Source: Enterobacteriaceae bacterium UBA2655 (GTDB lineage Bacteria > Pseudomonadota > Gammaproteobacteria > Enterobacterales > Enterobacteriaceae). From it: DNA of 64,000 nucleotides. Positions 28,124 to 37,341 of the stretch are shown here, piece after piece. The stretch lies in NCBI GenBank assembly GCA_002359495.1, contig DENB01000038.1, positions 1 through 64,000 on the forward strand, read 5' to 3'. The notes beneath the pieces were generated by a model, which was not told the origin of the DNA, did not search any database, and was given only the letters and a program-made list of their open reading frames with translations. Within the stretch, counting starts at the first letter, position 1. Every line of letters starts with the position of its first letter. Both the position numbers and the translations under genes were made by a program.

Positions 28124-29188
28124 ATGAATATTACGCATGCCTATGCCGCTCAGGACGCGAAATCGAAACTCGCGCCCTTCGACTATAAGCCGCGCGAGCT
28201 GCGCGCTCATGATGTGCAGATTGAAGTGCTGTTTTGCGGCGTTTGCCATTCCGACCTGCATCAGGCGCGCAACGAATGGCACAACACCATCTTTCCGGTA
28301 GTGCCGGGGCATGAAATCGTCGGCCGCGTAACGGCGGTCGGCGCGCATGGCCAGAAATATAAAGTGGGCGATCTGGTCGGCGTCGGCTGTATGGTCGACT
28401 CCTGCCGCAGCTGCCCGAGCTGCCAGGAAGGTCTGGAGCAGTATTGCGAAAATGGTTTCGTCGCCACCTATAACGGCGAAGATCGCGAAACCGGCGCAGT
28501 AACCTATGGCGGCTACTCCACCAGCGTCGTGGTGCATGAAGATTTCGTTCTGCGCGTGCCGGAAAATCTCGACCTGGCCGGCGTTGCGCCGCTGCTGTGC
28601 GCCGGCATCACCACTTATTCTCCGCTGCGCCACTGGAACGTCGGCCCGGGTAAAAAAGTGGGCATCGTCGGCCTGGGCGGCTTGGGTCATATGGGCGTGA
28701 AGCTGGCGCATGCCATGGGCGCGCATGTGGTGCTGTTCACCACTTCCCCGTCAAAAATCGACGACGGCAAGCGTCTCGGCGCTGACGAAGTGGTGGTTTC
28801 CAAAGACGTGGATCAGATGGCGCAGCACGTTAACAGCTTCGACTTCATCCTGAATACCGTTGCGGCGCAGCACGATCTCAACCCCTTTATCGCTCTGCTG
28901 AAACGCGACGGCAATATGACGCTGGTCGGCGCGCCGGAGCACGATCATCCGGCTCCGCAGGTATTCAATCTGATCTTCAAACGTCGCAGCATCGCAGGCT
29001 CGCTGATCGGCGGCATCGCTGAAACCCAGGAGATGCTCGATTTCTGCGGCGAGCATGGCATCACTTCAGATATCGAGATGATCGCGATTAATCAGATCAA
29101 CGAGGCTTACGAGCGTATGCTGAAAAGCGATGTGAAATACCGCTTCGTGATTGATATCAATACGCTGCGTGAAGAACCGGCTGCCTGA
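28124..29188 (+). CDS. Zinc-dependent NAD(P) alcohol dehydrogenase, YahK-like
   Basis: 354-residue medium-chain dehydrogenase of the cinnamyl-alcohol-dehydrogenase group. Catalytic zinc site: CGVCHSDLH and VPGHEIVGRV; structural zinc: CRSCPSCQEGLEQYC. The cofactor Rossmann loop is GIVGLGGLGHMGVKLAHAMG, followed by LLKRDGNMTLVGAP. It most resembles E. coli YahK, a broad NADPH-dependent aldehyde reductase. The physiological substrate cannot be read. A GGAG site lies upstream of the ATG. It is a single-gene unit not found at this position in E. coli. Confidence 0.9.
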   Translation: MNITHAYAAQDAKSKLAPFDYKPRELRAHDVQIEVLFCGVCHSDLHQARNEWHNTIFPVVPGHEIVGRVTAVGAHGQKYKVGDLVGVGCMVDSCRSCPSCQEGLEQYCENGFVATYNGEDRETGAVTYGGYSTSVVVHEDFVLRVPENLDLAGVAPLLCAGITTYSPLRHWNVGPGKKVGIVGLGGLGHMGVKLAHAMGAHVVLFTTSPSKIDDGKRLGADEVVVSKDVDQMAQHVNSFDFILNTVAAQHDLNPFIALLKRDGNMTLVGAPEHDHPAPQVFNLIFKRRSIAGSLIGGIAETQEMLDFCGEHGITSDIEMIAINQINEAYERMLKSDVKYRFVIDINTLREEPAA

Positions 29189-29243
29189 AAAGCAGTGACT
29201 GCCTGACGCGGCTGGCCGGGTCAGGCAACCAGAGTATGGCGGC

Positions 29244-29594
29244 TTAATCGCCGCTGTACCCGGTACTGGCGGCCTTGGTGGCGTCGGCCTGCTGATAAGA
29301 GGCGTCCACCAGATAGTAAATTTGCGAATCTTTCAGCGATCCGTCCAGATAGAGCGTGCTCCAGTGCGATTTGTTCATATGCTCGCTGGGAAAGACGTCG
29401 CTGTGTTCGTCGCGCAGCAGTTCAGCCAGCGCCGGCGTCGACTTCAGCGATACCGCCGGACGGCCTTTCACCTCATGTACCATGGCGAACAGTACGCCAT
29501 CGGTTTTAATCTGTGTCGCTTTCCAGTCGTTATGCACGCTTTGTTCGGCGCCCGGCTTATTCATGCAGTAAATCAGCAAATCCGATGTGTTCAT
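29244..29594 (-). CDS. yjbR: MmcQ/YjbR family DNA-binding-like protein
   Basis: 116 residues. DLLIYCMNKPGAEQSVHNDW at the start and SEHMNKSHWSTLYLDGSLKD near the end are hallmarks of the YjbR family, which adopts a CyaY/MotCF-like double-wing fold. The function is unproven. It follows yjbQ by two bases and the pair is conserved in E. coli. Confidence 0.92.
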   Translation of the reverse strand: MNTSDLLIYCMNKPGAEQSVHNDWKATQIKTDGVLFAMVHEVKGRPAVSLKSTPALAELLRDEHSDVFPSEHMNKSHWSTLYLDGSLKDSQIYYLVDASYQQADATKAASTGYSGD

Positions 29595-29596
29595 TG

Positions 29597-30013
29597 TTAC
29601 TCCCCTTGTAGCGTAGCGACAATATGTCGCGAGCCGCCATGAATGCGATGTTCGCCGAGCCAGATGCCCTGCCAGGTGCCTAAAACCAACCGTCCGCGAC
29701 TTACCGGCAGCAGCAGCGACACGCCCAACGTGGAGGATTTAATATGGGCGGGCATATCGTCAGGCCCTTCATAATCGTGCTGATAAGGCGCGTTTTCCGG
29801 GACGTGGCGCATGAAATGTCGCTCCATATCGCCACGCACGGTGGGATCACAGTTTTCATTCAGCGTGAGCGAGGCCGAGGTGTGCTGCAACAGCAGATGC
29901 AACAGGCCGGTCTGTATGTCCGCCAGCCGGGGAATTTGCTCCACAATCTCTTCGGTGATCAGATGAAAACCCCGCGCTTTAGCGCCGAGCGTTAACCTTT
30001 GTTGATACCACAT
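29597..30013 (-). CDS. yjbQ: YjbQ (UPF0047), secondary thiamine-phosphate synthase-type protein
   Basis: 138 residues. Family signatures [20 protein letters not shown] and [19 protein letters not shown] are intact, including the histidine and asparagine of the active site. Members complement thiamine-phosphate synthase mutants in E. coli, but the natural role is unclear. First gene of yjbQ-yjbR. Confidence 0.92.
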   Translation of the reverse strand: MWYQQRLTLGAKARGFHLITEEIVEQIPRLADIQTGLLHLLLQHTSASLTLNENCDPTVRGDMERHFMRHVPENAPYQHDYEGPDDMPAHIKSSTLGVSLLLPVSRGRLVLGTWQGIWLGEHRIHGGSRHIVATLQGE

Positions 30014-30093
30014 GGTTCCTCTTTTCCAACTAACAAACCTCTCTTAAGTGTGCAGCATGTTGCGCAAAGGTAAACCCTGCGGGAAGAATAGAT

Positions 30094-30129
30094 AAAAAAA
30101 GCCGCCGGATGCGACATCCGGCGGCTTTT
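30094..30129 (-). terminator. Terminator of tyrB
   Basis: Stem GCCGCCGGAT/ATCCGGCGGC with loop GCGAC, flanked by seven A on the left (U-tract for the minus strand) and TTTT on the right. It is about 18 bases past the tyrB stop codon. Confidence 0.92.
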
Positions 30130-30146
30130 CACAGCGGGGGCAGAAA

Positions 30147-31340
30147 TCAGATGACGGCAGCGAACGCTTCCGCGACCTGATGCACGTTGCGGCTGTTCAG
30201 TCCCGCGACGCACATGCGACCGCTGGCGATCAGATAGATGCCGAACTCATCGCGCAGGCGATCGACCTGCTGCGCGCTAAGGCCGGTATAGCTGAACATG
30301 CCGCGCTGCTTCAGCAGGTAGTCGAAATTTTTACCCGGCAGCGCGCTGCTGAGCACCGCGACCAGCGACTGACGCATTTCCAGAATGCGCAGGCGCATCG
30401 ACTCGACTTCCGCCAGCCAGCTCGCCTTCAGCGCCTCGTCGTTCAGCACGCAGGAAACCACCTGCGCGCCGAAGTTCGGCGGGCTGGAGTAGTTGCGACG
30501 CACCGTCGCCTTCAGCTGGCCCAGCACGCGTCCCGCTTCTTCCGCGCTGTCGCAGCAGACGGAGAGGCCGCCTACGCGCTCGCCGTACAGAGAGAAGATT
30601 TTAGAGAAGGAGTTGCTCACCAGCGCTGGCAGACCGGCAGCCGCAATGGCGCGAATAGCGTAGGCGTCCTCTTCCATGCCTGCGCCGTAGCCCTGATAGG
30701 CGATATCCAGGAAAGGAATCAGCTCCTGCGCCTTCAGCACCTCGACGGTTTTATCCCACTGCGCGTTGGTCAGGTCGGCACCGGTCGGGTTATGGCAGCA
30801 GGGGTGCAGCAGTACGATGCTCTGCTTCGGCAAGGATTTCAGCTTGTCGAGGAAAGCGTCGAACTTCACGCCGTGAGTGTCGGCGTCATACCAGGGGTAA
30901 GTGCTGACTTCGAAACCGGCGCCGGCGAAAATCGCCACGTGGTTTTCCCAGGTCGGATCGCTGACCCAGACGTTAGAATGCGGAAAATAGCGTTTCAAAA
31001 AATCGGCGCCCACTTTCAGCGCGCCGGAACCGCCCAGCGTCTGAATCGAGACGATGCGGCCCGCCTTCAGCATCGGGTGTTCGGCGCCGAACAGCAGCGG
31101 CGCGATCGCGTTACGGTAGGCCGGTAGCCCTTCCATCGGCAGATAGAGCGACGCGTTGTGCGGCTCGGCCTGCAGACGGTCTTCCGCTGCGGCGACCGCC
31201 TGAAGCTGAGGGATGATGCCCTGTTCGTTATAGTAGAGACCGATGCTCAGATTGACTTTGTGCTCGCGCGGATCCTGTTTAAAGGTCTCCATTAAAGAAA
31301 GGATCGGATCGCCGGCATAGGCATCAACGTTTTGAAACAC
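30147..31340 (-). CDS. tyrB: Aromatic amino acid aminotransferase TyrB
   Basis: 397-residue PLP aminotransferase that makes tyrosine, phenylalanine and leucine from their keto acids. The PLP lysine is in [26 protein letters not shown] and RRNYSSPP are also conserved. The start is taken as GTG 31340 ([12 protein letters not shown]) with GGAG nine bases upstream. E. coli tyrB also starts with GTG, and the ATG five codons earlier lacks a ribosome-binding site. The YitT-type gene ends 42 bases upstream on the same strand. I see no clear TyrR box in that gap, unlike E. coli. Confidence 0.95.
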   Translation of the reverse strand: MFQNVDAYAGDPILSLMETFKQDPREHKVNLSIGLYYNEQGIIPQLQAVAAAEDRLQAEPHNASLYLPMEGLPAYRNAIAPLLFGAEHPMLKAGRIVSIQTLGGSGALKVGADFLKRYFPHSNVWVSDPTWENHVAIFAGAGFEVSTYPWYDADTHGVKFDAFLDKLKSLPKQSIVLLHPCCHNPTGADLTNAQWDKTVEVLKAQELIPFLDIAYQGYGAGMEEDAYAIRAIAAAGLPALVSNSFSKIFSLYGERVGGLSVCCDSAEEAGRVLGQLKATVRRNYSSPPNFGAQVVSCVLNDEALKASWLAEVESMRLRILEMRQSLVAVLSSALPGKNFDYLLKQRGMFSYTGLSAQQVDRLRDEFGIYLIASGRMCVAGLNSRNVHQVAEAFAAVI

Positions 31341-31382
31341 GGTGCAGATCTCCATAATTGTTATAAAAGTCAGGTTGCGTCA

Positions 31383-31997
31383 TCAGACCATGTAGCGTCC
31401 GGGACGGTGATTCATGGCGATGATCAGATTAAGGATCACCGCACCCGCCACCGAGGCGAGCAGCATAGGTAACGAGACGACAAACAGCGATGCCAGCACC
31501 ACGCAGGTGTCTACCGCCATTTGCAGCTTGCCGGCGCGCAGACCGAAGCGATCCTGCAGCCAGAGAGCCAGTATATTGATGCCGCCAAGGCTGGCCTTGT
31601 GGCGAAACAACACTATAAACCCAATCCCCATCACGACGTTACCGAACAATGTCGCATAAAACGGGTTTAACGCCGAAAAGTGAACGAAAAGCGGATGCAG
31701 ATGGGTGAACAGCGAAACTAATCCCACGGCGCAGAAGGTTTTCAGGGTAAATTCCCAGCCCATGCGGCGCGCCGCCAGCCAGTAAAACGGCAGGTTGATC
31801 AGGAAAAAGGCGCTGCCGAACGAAAGCGGCGAAAGGTAGCTGATTAAAAACGCGATGCCGGCGGTGCTGCCGGTCAGCGCACCGGCCTGTTTCAGCATAA
31901 TGACGCCAAACGAGACCATCAGCGTGCCCATCACAATCGCCAGCGCATCTTCAAGACGCGAGTGAGGAATTTTTACAGGTTGAACGACGTTATCCAT
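31383..31997 (-). CDS. YitT-family (YczE-like) inner-membrane protein
   Basis: About 204 residues from ATG 31997; the frame is open to 32048. Five or six helices: ALAIVMGTLMVSFGVIMLKQ, TGSTAGIAFLISYLSPLSFG, and HKASLGGINILALWLQDRFG, the last being a strong family signature. Proteins of this family are of unknown function. It sits between an Lrp-type regulator and tyrB, exactly where alr lies in E. coli. Direct repeats in the upstream gap suggest regulation by the neighbouring Lrp-type protein. Confidence 0.82.
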   Translation of the reverse strand: MDNVVQPVKIPHSRLEDALAIVMGTLMVSFGVIMLKQAGALTGSTAGIAFLISYLSPLSFGSAFFLINLPFYWLAARRMGWEFTLKTFCAVGLVSLFTHLHPLFVHFSALNPFYATLFGNVVMGIGFIVLFRHKASLGGINILALWLQDRFGLRAGKLQMAVDTCVVLASLFVVSLPMLLASVAGAVILNLIIAMNHRPGRYMV

Positions 31998-32123
31998 GGG
32001 GGGTATCTCATTGCAATTGACGCGATCCAAATGCAAAAAACGCACCAAAACAGCGAAATTCCAATGCCGCCGAAGTGCGTTTACCCTTATCCCGTTGATA
32101 ACTAATAATCTTTAATTGCAAAA

Positions 32124-32175
32124 TTCATGCATTAACTGCGGAATTTTCCGTTGCTTCATGCGTTAATCAACGGAA
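32124..32175. promoter_or_regulatory. Direct repeat pair between the Lrp-type gene and the YitT gene
   Basis: TTCATGCATTAACTGCGGAA (32124-32143) and TTCATGCGTTAATCAACGGAA (32155-32175; one-base insertion) repeat with a 31-base period, three helical turns, so a protein could bind both on one DNA face. Lrp/AsnC octamers bind such phased arrays. Assignment to the adjacent regulator is inference. Confidence 0.45.
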
Positions 32176-32238
32176 ATATGCGTAACCTTTGCATTGCCTG
32201 TCAATTTAATGCACCAAAAAAGCGCAGCCTGCCCCTTT

Positions 32239-32715
32239 TTAGCGCATTTTCTGCGACGGGATCATCAGGCCGTTCTCTTTCAGTCGGTTCAGCACCACGG
32301 AGGTTTTTACATGCGCCACGCTTTGATGACCTGCGACCAGCTGGCTGATCAGCGCGCTGAGCGAGGCCAGATCCGCGACCGCGACTTTCAGCAGGTAATC
32401 CGCATCGCCGGTGGTTTTATACGCATCGACAATCGCCGCTTCCTGCTCAACCATGCGGTGAAAACTGTCAACATACTCTGAGGTGTGGTTAATCAGACGA
32501 ACCTCAATCAGTCCCACCATGCCGAGTCCGATGGCGTCAGGCGACAGGCGCGCATGATAGCCCAGGATCAGATTAAGCTGTTCGAGGTTGATACGTCGCC
32601 GCGAGCACTGCGAGGCCGACAGGCCGACAAGATCGCTCAATTCCTGGTTGGTAAGACGGCCATTAGATTGTAATAGCGTCAATATTTTAAGATCGTAATC
32701 ATCAACTTGAGTCAT
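32239..32715 (-). CDS. Lrp/AsnC-family transcriptional regulator
   Basis: 158 residues from ATG 32715 (GGAAAC upstream). The N-terminal HTH is DDYDLKILTLLQSNGRLTNQ followed by ELSDLVGLSASQCSRRRINLEQ; the C-terminal RAM ligand domain shows AYKTTGDADYLLKVAVADL. It probably senses an amino acid and controls the YitT-type gene that follows on the same strand. It is not E. coli Lrp or AsnC itself by sequence pattern. Confidence 0.88.
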   Translation of the reverse strand: MTQVDDYDLKILTLLQSNGRLTNQELSDLVGLSASQCSRRRINLEQLNLILGYHARLSPDAIGLGMVGLIEVRLINHTSEYVDSFHRMVEQEAAIVDAYKTTGDADYLLKVAVADLASLSALISQLVAGHQSVAHVKTSVVLNRLKENGLMIPSQKMR

Positions 32716-32801
32716 GCTGTTTCCGGCGCTTTTGCTATCGCTTTGACTACAGATAACCCTATTGAAGCGACTGTTGTCCAACACTATTTTCTGATGACGT
32801 G

Positions 32802-32830
32802 AACGACATGCGCAGATTGCGCATGTCGTT
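32802..32830. terminator. 13-bp hairpin downstream of dnaB
   Basis: AACGACATGCGCA and TGCGCATGTCGTT pair perfectly over a three-base loop, 22 bases past the dnaB stop codon. U-tracts are short, so it is a likely but not certain terminator for dnaB. Confidence 0.6.
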
Positions 32831-32852
32831 TGCCGAAGGGTTCAGCGAGACC

Positions 32853-34259
32853 TTATTCGTCGTCGTACTGCGGACCGGCGTAATTATCGAAGCGCGACCA
32901 CTGCCCGTTAAAGGTTAGACGCACGGTGCCGATCGGACCGTTACGCTGCTTGCCGATAATGATTTCGGCGATGCCTTTCAAATCGCTGTTTTCGTGATAA
33001 ACCTCGTCGCGGTAGATGAACATGATCAGGTCGGCATCCTGTTCAATCGAGCCGGATTCACGCAGGTCAGAGTTCACCGGGCGCTTGTCGGCGCGCTGCT
33101 CCAGCGAGCGGTTAAGCTGCGACAGCGCCACCACCGGCACGTTAAGCTCTTTCGCCAGCGCCTTCAGCGAGCGGGAAATTTCCGCGATTTCCAGCGTACG
33201 GTTGTCGGAAAGCGCAGGCACGCGCATCAGCTGCAGGTAGTCAATCATGATCATGCTGAGGCCATCGTTTTCACGGTAGATACGCCGCGCGCGCGAACGC
33301 ACCTCAGTCGGCGTCAGGCCGGAAGAGTCATCGATAAAAATGTTCTTTTTCTCCAGCAGGATGCCCATGGTACCGGAGATGCGCGCCCAGTCCTCGTCAT
33401 CCAGCTGGCCGGTACGAATACGTGTCTGATCGACGCGCGACAGCGACGCCAGCATACGCATCATGATCTGTTCGCTGGGCATTTCCAGGCTGAAAATCAG
33501 CACCGGCTTTTCGCTCAGCATGGCGGCGTTTTCGCACAGGTTCATAGCGAAGGTGGTTTTACCCATTGAGGGACGCGCCGCCACGATAATCAGATCGGAG
33601 CGCTGCAGGCCCGCCGTTTTCTTGTTGAGATCCTGATAGCCGGTATCGACGCCGGTTACGCCGTCGTGCGGCGTCTGGAACAGCGATTCGATACGGGAGA
33701 CGGTGGCTTCCAGGATCTGCTCGATGTTTTTCGGTCCGGTATCTTTATTGGCGCGCTGCTCGGCGATTTTAAAGACGTTGGATTCGGCGAAGTCGAGCAG
33801 ATCTTCGCTGCTGCGGCCCTGCGGATCGTAACCGGCGTCGGCAATCTGGTTGGCGACGGCGATCATCTCGCGCACCACTGCGCGCTCGCGTACGATATCG
33901 GCGTAAGCATTAATGTTGGCGGCGCTCGGCGTGTTTTTCGCCAGTTCCGCCAGATAGGCGAAACCGCCCGCCATCTCCAGCTCGCCCCGCGTCTCCAGCG
34001 ATTCGGACAGGGTGATCAGGTCGATAGGCTGGCCCGCTTCCAGCAGCCGCTGCATCTCGGAAAAAATCAGCCGATGCGGACGGTTGAAGAAATCTTCCGC
34101 CACGACGCGCTCAGAGACATTGTCCCAGCGCTCGTTGTCCAGCATCAACCCACCGAGCACCGACTGCTCCGCTTCCAGCGAATGGGGCGGCATTTTTACG
34201 CCTTCCAGCTGGCGATCGCGGGTTTCGTTCGATTTGTTGGTGGGTTTATTTCCTGCCAT
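32853..34259 (-). CDS. dnaB: Replicative DNA helicase DnaB
   Basis: 468 residues from ATG 34259 (MAGNKPTNKSNE, as E. coli MAGNKPFNK). The N-terminal primase-interacting collar begins at PPHSLEAEQSVLGGLM; the RecA-like motor has Walker A RPSMGKTTFAMN, Walker B MIMIDYLQLMR, and QLNRSLEQRADKRPVNSDLR. It forms the hexameric fork helicase. The frame stays open upstream to 34334, but the homologous start is 34259. It is divergent from qorA. Confidence 0.97.
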   Translation of the reverse strand: MAGNKPTNKSNETRDRQLEGVKMPPHSLEAEQSVLGGLMLDNERWDNVSERVVAEDFFNRPHRLIFSEMQRLLEAGQPIDLITLSESLETRGELEMAGGFAYLAELAKNTPSAANINAYADIVRERAVVREMIAVANQIADAGYDPQGRSSEDLLDFAESNVFKIAEQRANKDTGPKNIEQILEATVSRIESLFQTPHDGVTGVDTGYQDLNKKTAGLQRSDLIIVAARPSMGKTTFAMNLCENAAMLSEKPVLIFSLEMPSEQIMMRMLASLSRVDQTRIRTGQLDDEDWARISGTMGILLEKKNIFIDDSSGLTPTEVRSRARRIYRENDGLSMIMIDYLQLMRVPALSDNRTLEIAEISRSLKALAKELNVPVVALSQLNRSLEQRADKRPVNSDLRESGSIEQDADLIMFIYRDEVYHENSDLKGIAEIIIGKQRNGPIGTVRLTFNGQWSRFDNYAGPQYDDE

Positions 34260-34355
34260 AGTGAATGTAATACCGATTTTCTGAAGGGACGCGCAAGTAT
34301 ACCTTGTTGTCGCGCGCGCCTCACCTCTCATCATGCATATTCAACAGGAGTGAAA

Positions 34356-35339
34356 ATGGCAAAGCGTATCCAGTTCAATGAACATGGCGGTCCCGATGTC
34401 CTGCAGTGGGTTGATTTCGACATCGCCGATCCCGCAGAGCATGAAGTGCAGGTTGAGAACAAAGCGATTGGCATCAACTACATCGACACCTATGTGCGCA
34501 GCGGACTCTATCCTGCCCCTGCGCTGCCGTCCGGGCTGGGCACTGAAGCCGCTGGGGTGGTAAAAAAGGTCGGTTCCGCCGTCGCCCACTTCAAACCGGG
34601 CGACCGCGTGGTCTATGCGCAGGCGGCGCTGGGCGCCTACAGCGAACTGCATAACGTGCATGAGGATCGTCTGGCGCTTCTGCCGGACGCCATCTCTTTC
34701 GAGCAGGCCGCCGCCTCTTTTCTTAAGGGATTAACGGTTCAGTATCTGCTGCGCCAGACCTGCGAAGTCAAACCGGATGAAATCTTCCTGTTTCACGCTG
34801 CGGCGGGCGGCGTCGGATTGATCGCCTGCCAGTGGGCGAAAGCGCTGGGTGCCCATCTGATCGGCACCGTCGGCTCGGCGGAAAAGGCGAAGCTGGCGAA
34901 AGAGGCCGGCGCCTGGGCCACCATCAATTATCGCGAAGAGAATATCGCCCAGCGCGTCAGCGAGCTGACCGACGGGAAAAAGGTGCGCGTGGTGTATGAC
35001 TCGGTCGGGAAAGATACCTGGGAGGCGTCGCTGGACAGCCTGCGTCGTCACGGTCTGCTGGTCAGCTTCGGCAACGCTTCCGGGCCGGTCACCGGCATCG
35101 ATCTCTCCGTTCTTAACCAGAAAGGCTCGCTTTACGTAACGCGCCCTTCTCTTTTTGGCTATATCACTAACCGCAAGGAGCTGAATATGGCGAGCAGCGA
35201 GCTGTTTTCACTGATCGCCAGCCGGGCGATCAAGATTGAGGTGCCGGAAAACCAGAAGTTTGCGCTGCAGGATGCCGCGCAGGCGCATCGAACGCTGGAA
35301 AGCCGCGCCACGCATGGCTCAAGTCTGCTAATCCCCTGA
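34356..35339 (+). CDS. qorA: NADPH:quinone oxidoreductase QorA
   Basis: 327 residues, the E. coli length. A zinc-free medium-chain dehydrogenase fold with cofactor loop FHAAAGGVGLIACQWAKALG and the start FNEHGGPDVLQW. It performs one-electron reduction of quinones with NADPH. AGGAG precedes the ATG at 34356; the long open frame upstream is antisense to dnaB and not real. The divergent position to dnaB and the neighbouring pspG match E. coli. Confidence 0.96.
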   Translation: MAKRIQFNEHGGPDVLQWVDFDIADPAEHEVQVENKAIGINYIDTYVRSGLYPAPALPSGLGTEAAGVVKKVGSAVAHFKPGDRVVYAQAALGAYSELHNVHEDRLALLPDAISFEQAAASFLKGLTVQYLLRQTCEVKPDEIFLFHAAAGGVGLIACQWAKALGAHLIGTVGSAEKAKLAKEAGAWATINYREENIAQRVSELTDGKKVRVVYDSVGKDTWEASLDSLRRHGLLVSFGNASGPVTGIDLSVLNQKGSLYVTRPSLFGYITNRKELNMASSELFSLIASRAIKIEVPENQKFALQDAAQAHRTLESRATHGSSLLIP

Positions 35340-35354
35340 CAGCCGCAAACAAAT

Positions 35355-35387
35355 AGGGCTTCCCGAAGGAAGCCCTTTTGCTTTTTT
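35355..35387 (+). terminator. Terminator of qorA
   Basis: Perfect stem AGGGCTTCC/GGAAGCCCT with a CGAA tetraloop, then TTTGCTTTTTT, 15 bases past the stop codon. Confidence 0.92.
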
Positions 35388-35495
35388 ATCGTTCGCGCTG
35401 GTGTAGGGACAGCGGCGATGAATACATTCGACTCAACGGGATCCATCCTGACAGAAAAAATAAGTAAAAAATATGTTTAAATGCGCCTTTGTCAT

Positions 35496-35518
35496 AAAAA
35501 ATCACCAATAATGTGATC
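35496..35518 (-). terminator. Weak terminator of pspG
   Basis: Reading with pspG, ATCAC-ATTATTG-GTGAT is followed by TTTTTTAT. The stem is short and AT-rich but the U-tract is good and it lies 10 bases past the stop codon. Confidence 0.5.
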
Positions 35519-35528
35519 TTACCCGCAC

Positions 35529-35795
35529 TTAAAAGTCGCGCCTTCTGTATAACCCTTTGATTTTACGTCTTGGCCGGTAGCGGGAACGCGGCTCACCCTG
35601 ACGAAAGAAAGCGCGGTAAAGCCAGGCACCAACCACGGCCAGCACCAGCCACGGCAACAACTTTATAACAATAACAAACAGCCCGCCGACAAACATCACC
35701 AGCGTCGCGACAATCAGCGCGGCGATAACGCCGAGCAAAGAGACGCCGGTCAGCAGCAGCATCAGAAAAAATCCCAGAACGAATAAAATTTCCAC
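35529..35795 (-). CDS. pspG: Phage shock protein G
   Basis: 88-residue inner-membrane effector of the phage-shock response. Two helices (LFVLGFFLMLLLTGVSLLGV and VGGLFVIVIKLLPWLVLAVV) and a basic tail (RYRPRRKIKGLYRRR). The N-terminal LFVLGFF and GVSLLG stretches match E. coli PspG (80 residues); the tail here is longer. A sigma-54 promoter lies upstream, as expected for a PspF-controlled gene. Confidence 0.93.
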   Translation of the reverse strand: MEILFVLGFFLMLLLTGVSLLGVIAALIVATLVMFVGGLFVIVIKLLPWLVLAVVGAWLYRAFFRQGEPRSRYRPRRKIKGLYRRRDF

Positions 35796-35825
35796 GGTGC
35801 ACTCCTCTGTTTTAGAGAGAGCTAT

Positions 35826-35841
35826 TACAAGAAGCGTGCCA
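35826..35841 (-). promoter_or_regulatory. Sigma-54 promoter of pspG
   Basis: Read on the minus strand, TGGCACGCTTCTTGTA matches the -24/-12 consensus (TGGCAC-N5-TTGCA) with one change in the -12 element. It lies 31 bases before the pspG ATG. The PspF enhancer would lie further upstream (35.86-35.95 kb). Confidence 0.88.
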
Positions 35842-35949
35842 GGAATATGCCTGAACTATTCCGTTGATTTATCAGGAAAGACAGCAGCAGGCCGCAGATA
35901 ATGCAGTGAATTTGACTAAATTGTGGTGAAAAGAAAACGATGTCATGCA

Positions 35950-35973
35950 GGAGAAGAGCCATTCCCCTTCTCC
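35950..35973. repeat. Hairpin downstream of dusA
   Basis: GGAGAAG (35950-35956) pairs with CTTCTCC (35967-35973), 16 bases past the dusA stop codon. No U-tract follows, so it may stabilise the mRNA end rather than terminate by itself. Confidence 0.45.
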
Positions 35974-35988
35974 CGTTCAAACAAAAAC

Positions 35989-36984
35989 TCAGGCTTCCTG
36001 CGGAATTTTATCCGCGACCAGCGCCAGCGCCGCTTCCAGCACGCGCACGTCCGCACCCGGCTCATGCGCATTCTCGCTCAGATGGCGGCGCCACTGACGC
36101 GCGCCCGGAATGCCCTGGAACAGTCCCAGCATATGGCGGGTAATATGGCCGAGATAAGTGCCCTTTGCCAGTTCGCTTTCGATATAAGGATACATGGCCC
36201 GCACTACGGCCACCGGATCCGACGCTGCCGCCTCGCTGCCGAACAACTCGCGATCCACCTGCGCCAGCAGGCCCGGATTTTGGTACGCCTCGCGCCCCAT
36301 CATCACACCGTCCAGATGTTGCAGATGCGTTTTCGCTTCCGCCAGCGACTTGACACCGCCGTTGATCGCCATCGTCAGATGAGAAAAATCGCGCTTCAGC
36401 TGATAGACGCGGTCGTAATCCAGCGGCGGAATTTCACGGTTCTCTTTCGGGCTGAGGCCGGAGAGCCAGGCCTTGCGGGCGTGAATGATAAAGGTATCGC
36501 AGCCGCCCTGCTCGGAAACGTTCTGCACGAAATCGCAGAGAAAGGCGTAGCTGTCCTGCTCATCGATGCCGATGCGGGTTTTCACCGTGACCGGGATGCT
36601 GACCACGTCGCGCATCGCCTTGATGCAATCCGCCACCAGCGTGGCCTCCCCCATCAGACAGGCGCCGAAGCGGCCGTTCTGCACGCGATCGGAAGGACAG
36701 CCGACGTTCAGGTTGATTTCATCATAGCCGCGCGCCTCCGCCAGCTGCGCGCACTGCGCCAGCGCCGCCGGATCGCTGCCGCCCAACTGCAACGCCACCG
36801 GGTGCTCCGCCTCGTGGTAGCCGAGATAGTCGCCTTTGCCGTGAATAATCGCGCCGGTAGTAACCATTTCGGTATAGAGCAGCGTGGAGCCGGTCAGCTG
36901 ACGGTGAAAATAGCGGCAGTGACGATCGGTCCAGTCAAGCATTGGTGCGATAGAAAAACGTTGCGTAGAGAAATTATTGGTCAT
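35989..36984 (-). CDS. dusA: tRNA-dihydrouridine(20/20a) synthase DusA
   Basis: 331 residues from ATG 36984 ([20 protein letters not shown]); the in-frame TTG upstream is not preferred. This flavoenzyme reduces U20/U20a in tRNA. FMN barrel start [14 protein letters not shown], catalytic cysteine in [14 protein letters not shown], and KTRIGID and [20 protein letters not shown] are intact. dusA is a known target for some phage integrases, but no integrase or att repeat is seen here. Order dusA-pspG-qorA-dnaB is as in E. coli. Confidence 0.96.
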   Translation of the reverse strand: MTNNFSTQRFSIAPMLDWTDRHCRYFHRQLTGSTLLYTEMVTTGAIIHGKGDYLGYHEAEHPVALQLGGSDPAALAQCAQLAEARGYDEINLNVGCPSDRVQNGRFGACLMGEATLVADCIKAMRDVVSIPVTVKTRIGIDEQDSYAFLCDFVQNVSEQGGCDTFIIHARKAWLSGLSPKENREIPPLDYDRVYQLKRDFSHLTMAINGGVKSLAEAKTHLQHLDGVMMGREAYQNPGLLAQVDRELFGSEAAASDPVAVVRAMYPYIESELAKGTYLGHITRHMLGLFQGIPGARQWRRHLSENAHEPGADVRVLEAALALVADKIPQEA

Positions 36985-37341
36985 GAAGCGCAGCAAATCC
37001 GGAGTTGATTAATGAAGAAATTTTGCGCAATGATAACACAGGAAAGCCGGGCCACCCACCGTCGGTCCGGAGATGATTACGCCGTGCGGGCGAAGGAAGG
37101 GTAATTTCACTGTAGCGATTTCTATTTCTGCGCGCCGTTTCCTGTTTTCCGAAAAGCGATGATGTGCGCTGAACGTTTTAGAGTCAGCTTATACGGAACG
37201 ACATCACAATCGCCCTAACGCTCGGGCCATTGGCAAGTCATAGGGATCTTGAATCGCGAACCTGCAATCTTTTGCAAGTTTTATTGGGTAAAGGTAAGAT
37301 CAAAGTGATGAAACTTTAAACAGGCATGCATGAGGTGTGAA
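36985..37341. other. Intergenic stretch dusA to coiled-coil gene
   Basis: 357 bases between divergent genes. No open frame of interest. It contains a clear sigma-70 promoter at its right end (listed separately). The rest shows no recognised operator or RNA. Confidence 0.5.
37272..37300 (+). promoter_or_regulatory. Sigma-70 promoter of the coiled-coil gene
   Basis: TTGCAA (37272-37277) and TAAGAT (37295-37300) are separated by exactly 17 bases and lie about 40 bases ahead of the gene. Each differs from consensus by one base. Confidence 0.7.

Noticed and set aside
33666-34355. Upstream extension of the qorA frame through dnaB
   Set aside because: The extension is antisense to dnaB; qorA has its own AGGAG and ATG at 34356 giving the E. 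coli length.
35989-37341. Integration into dusA
   Set aside because: dusA is a known attachment site, but no integrase, att duplication or foreign genes adjoin it here.
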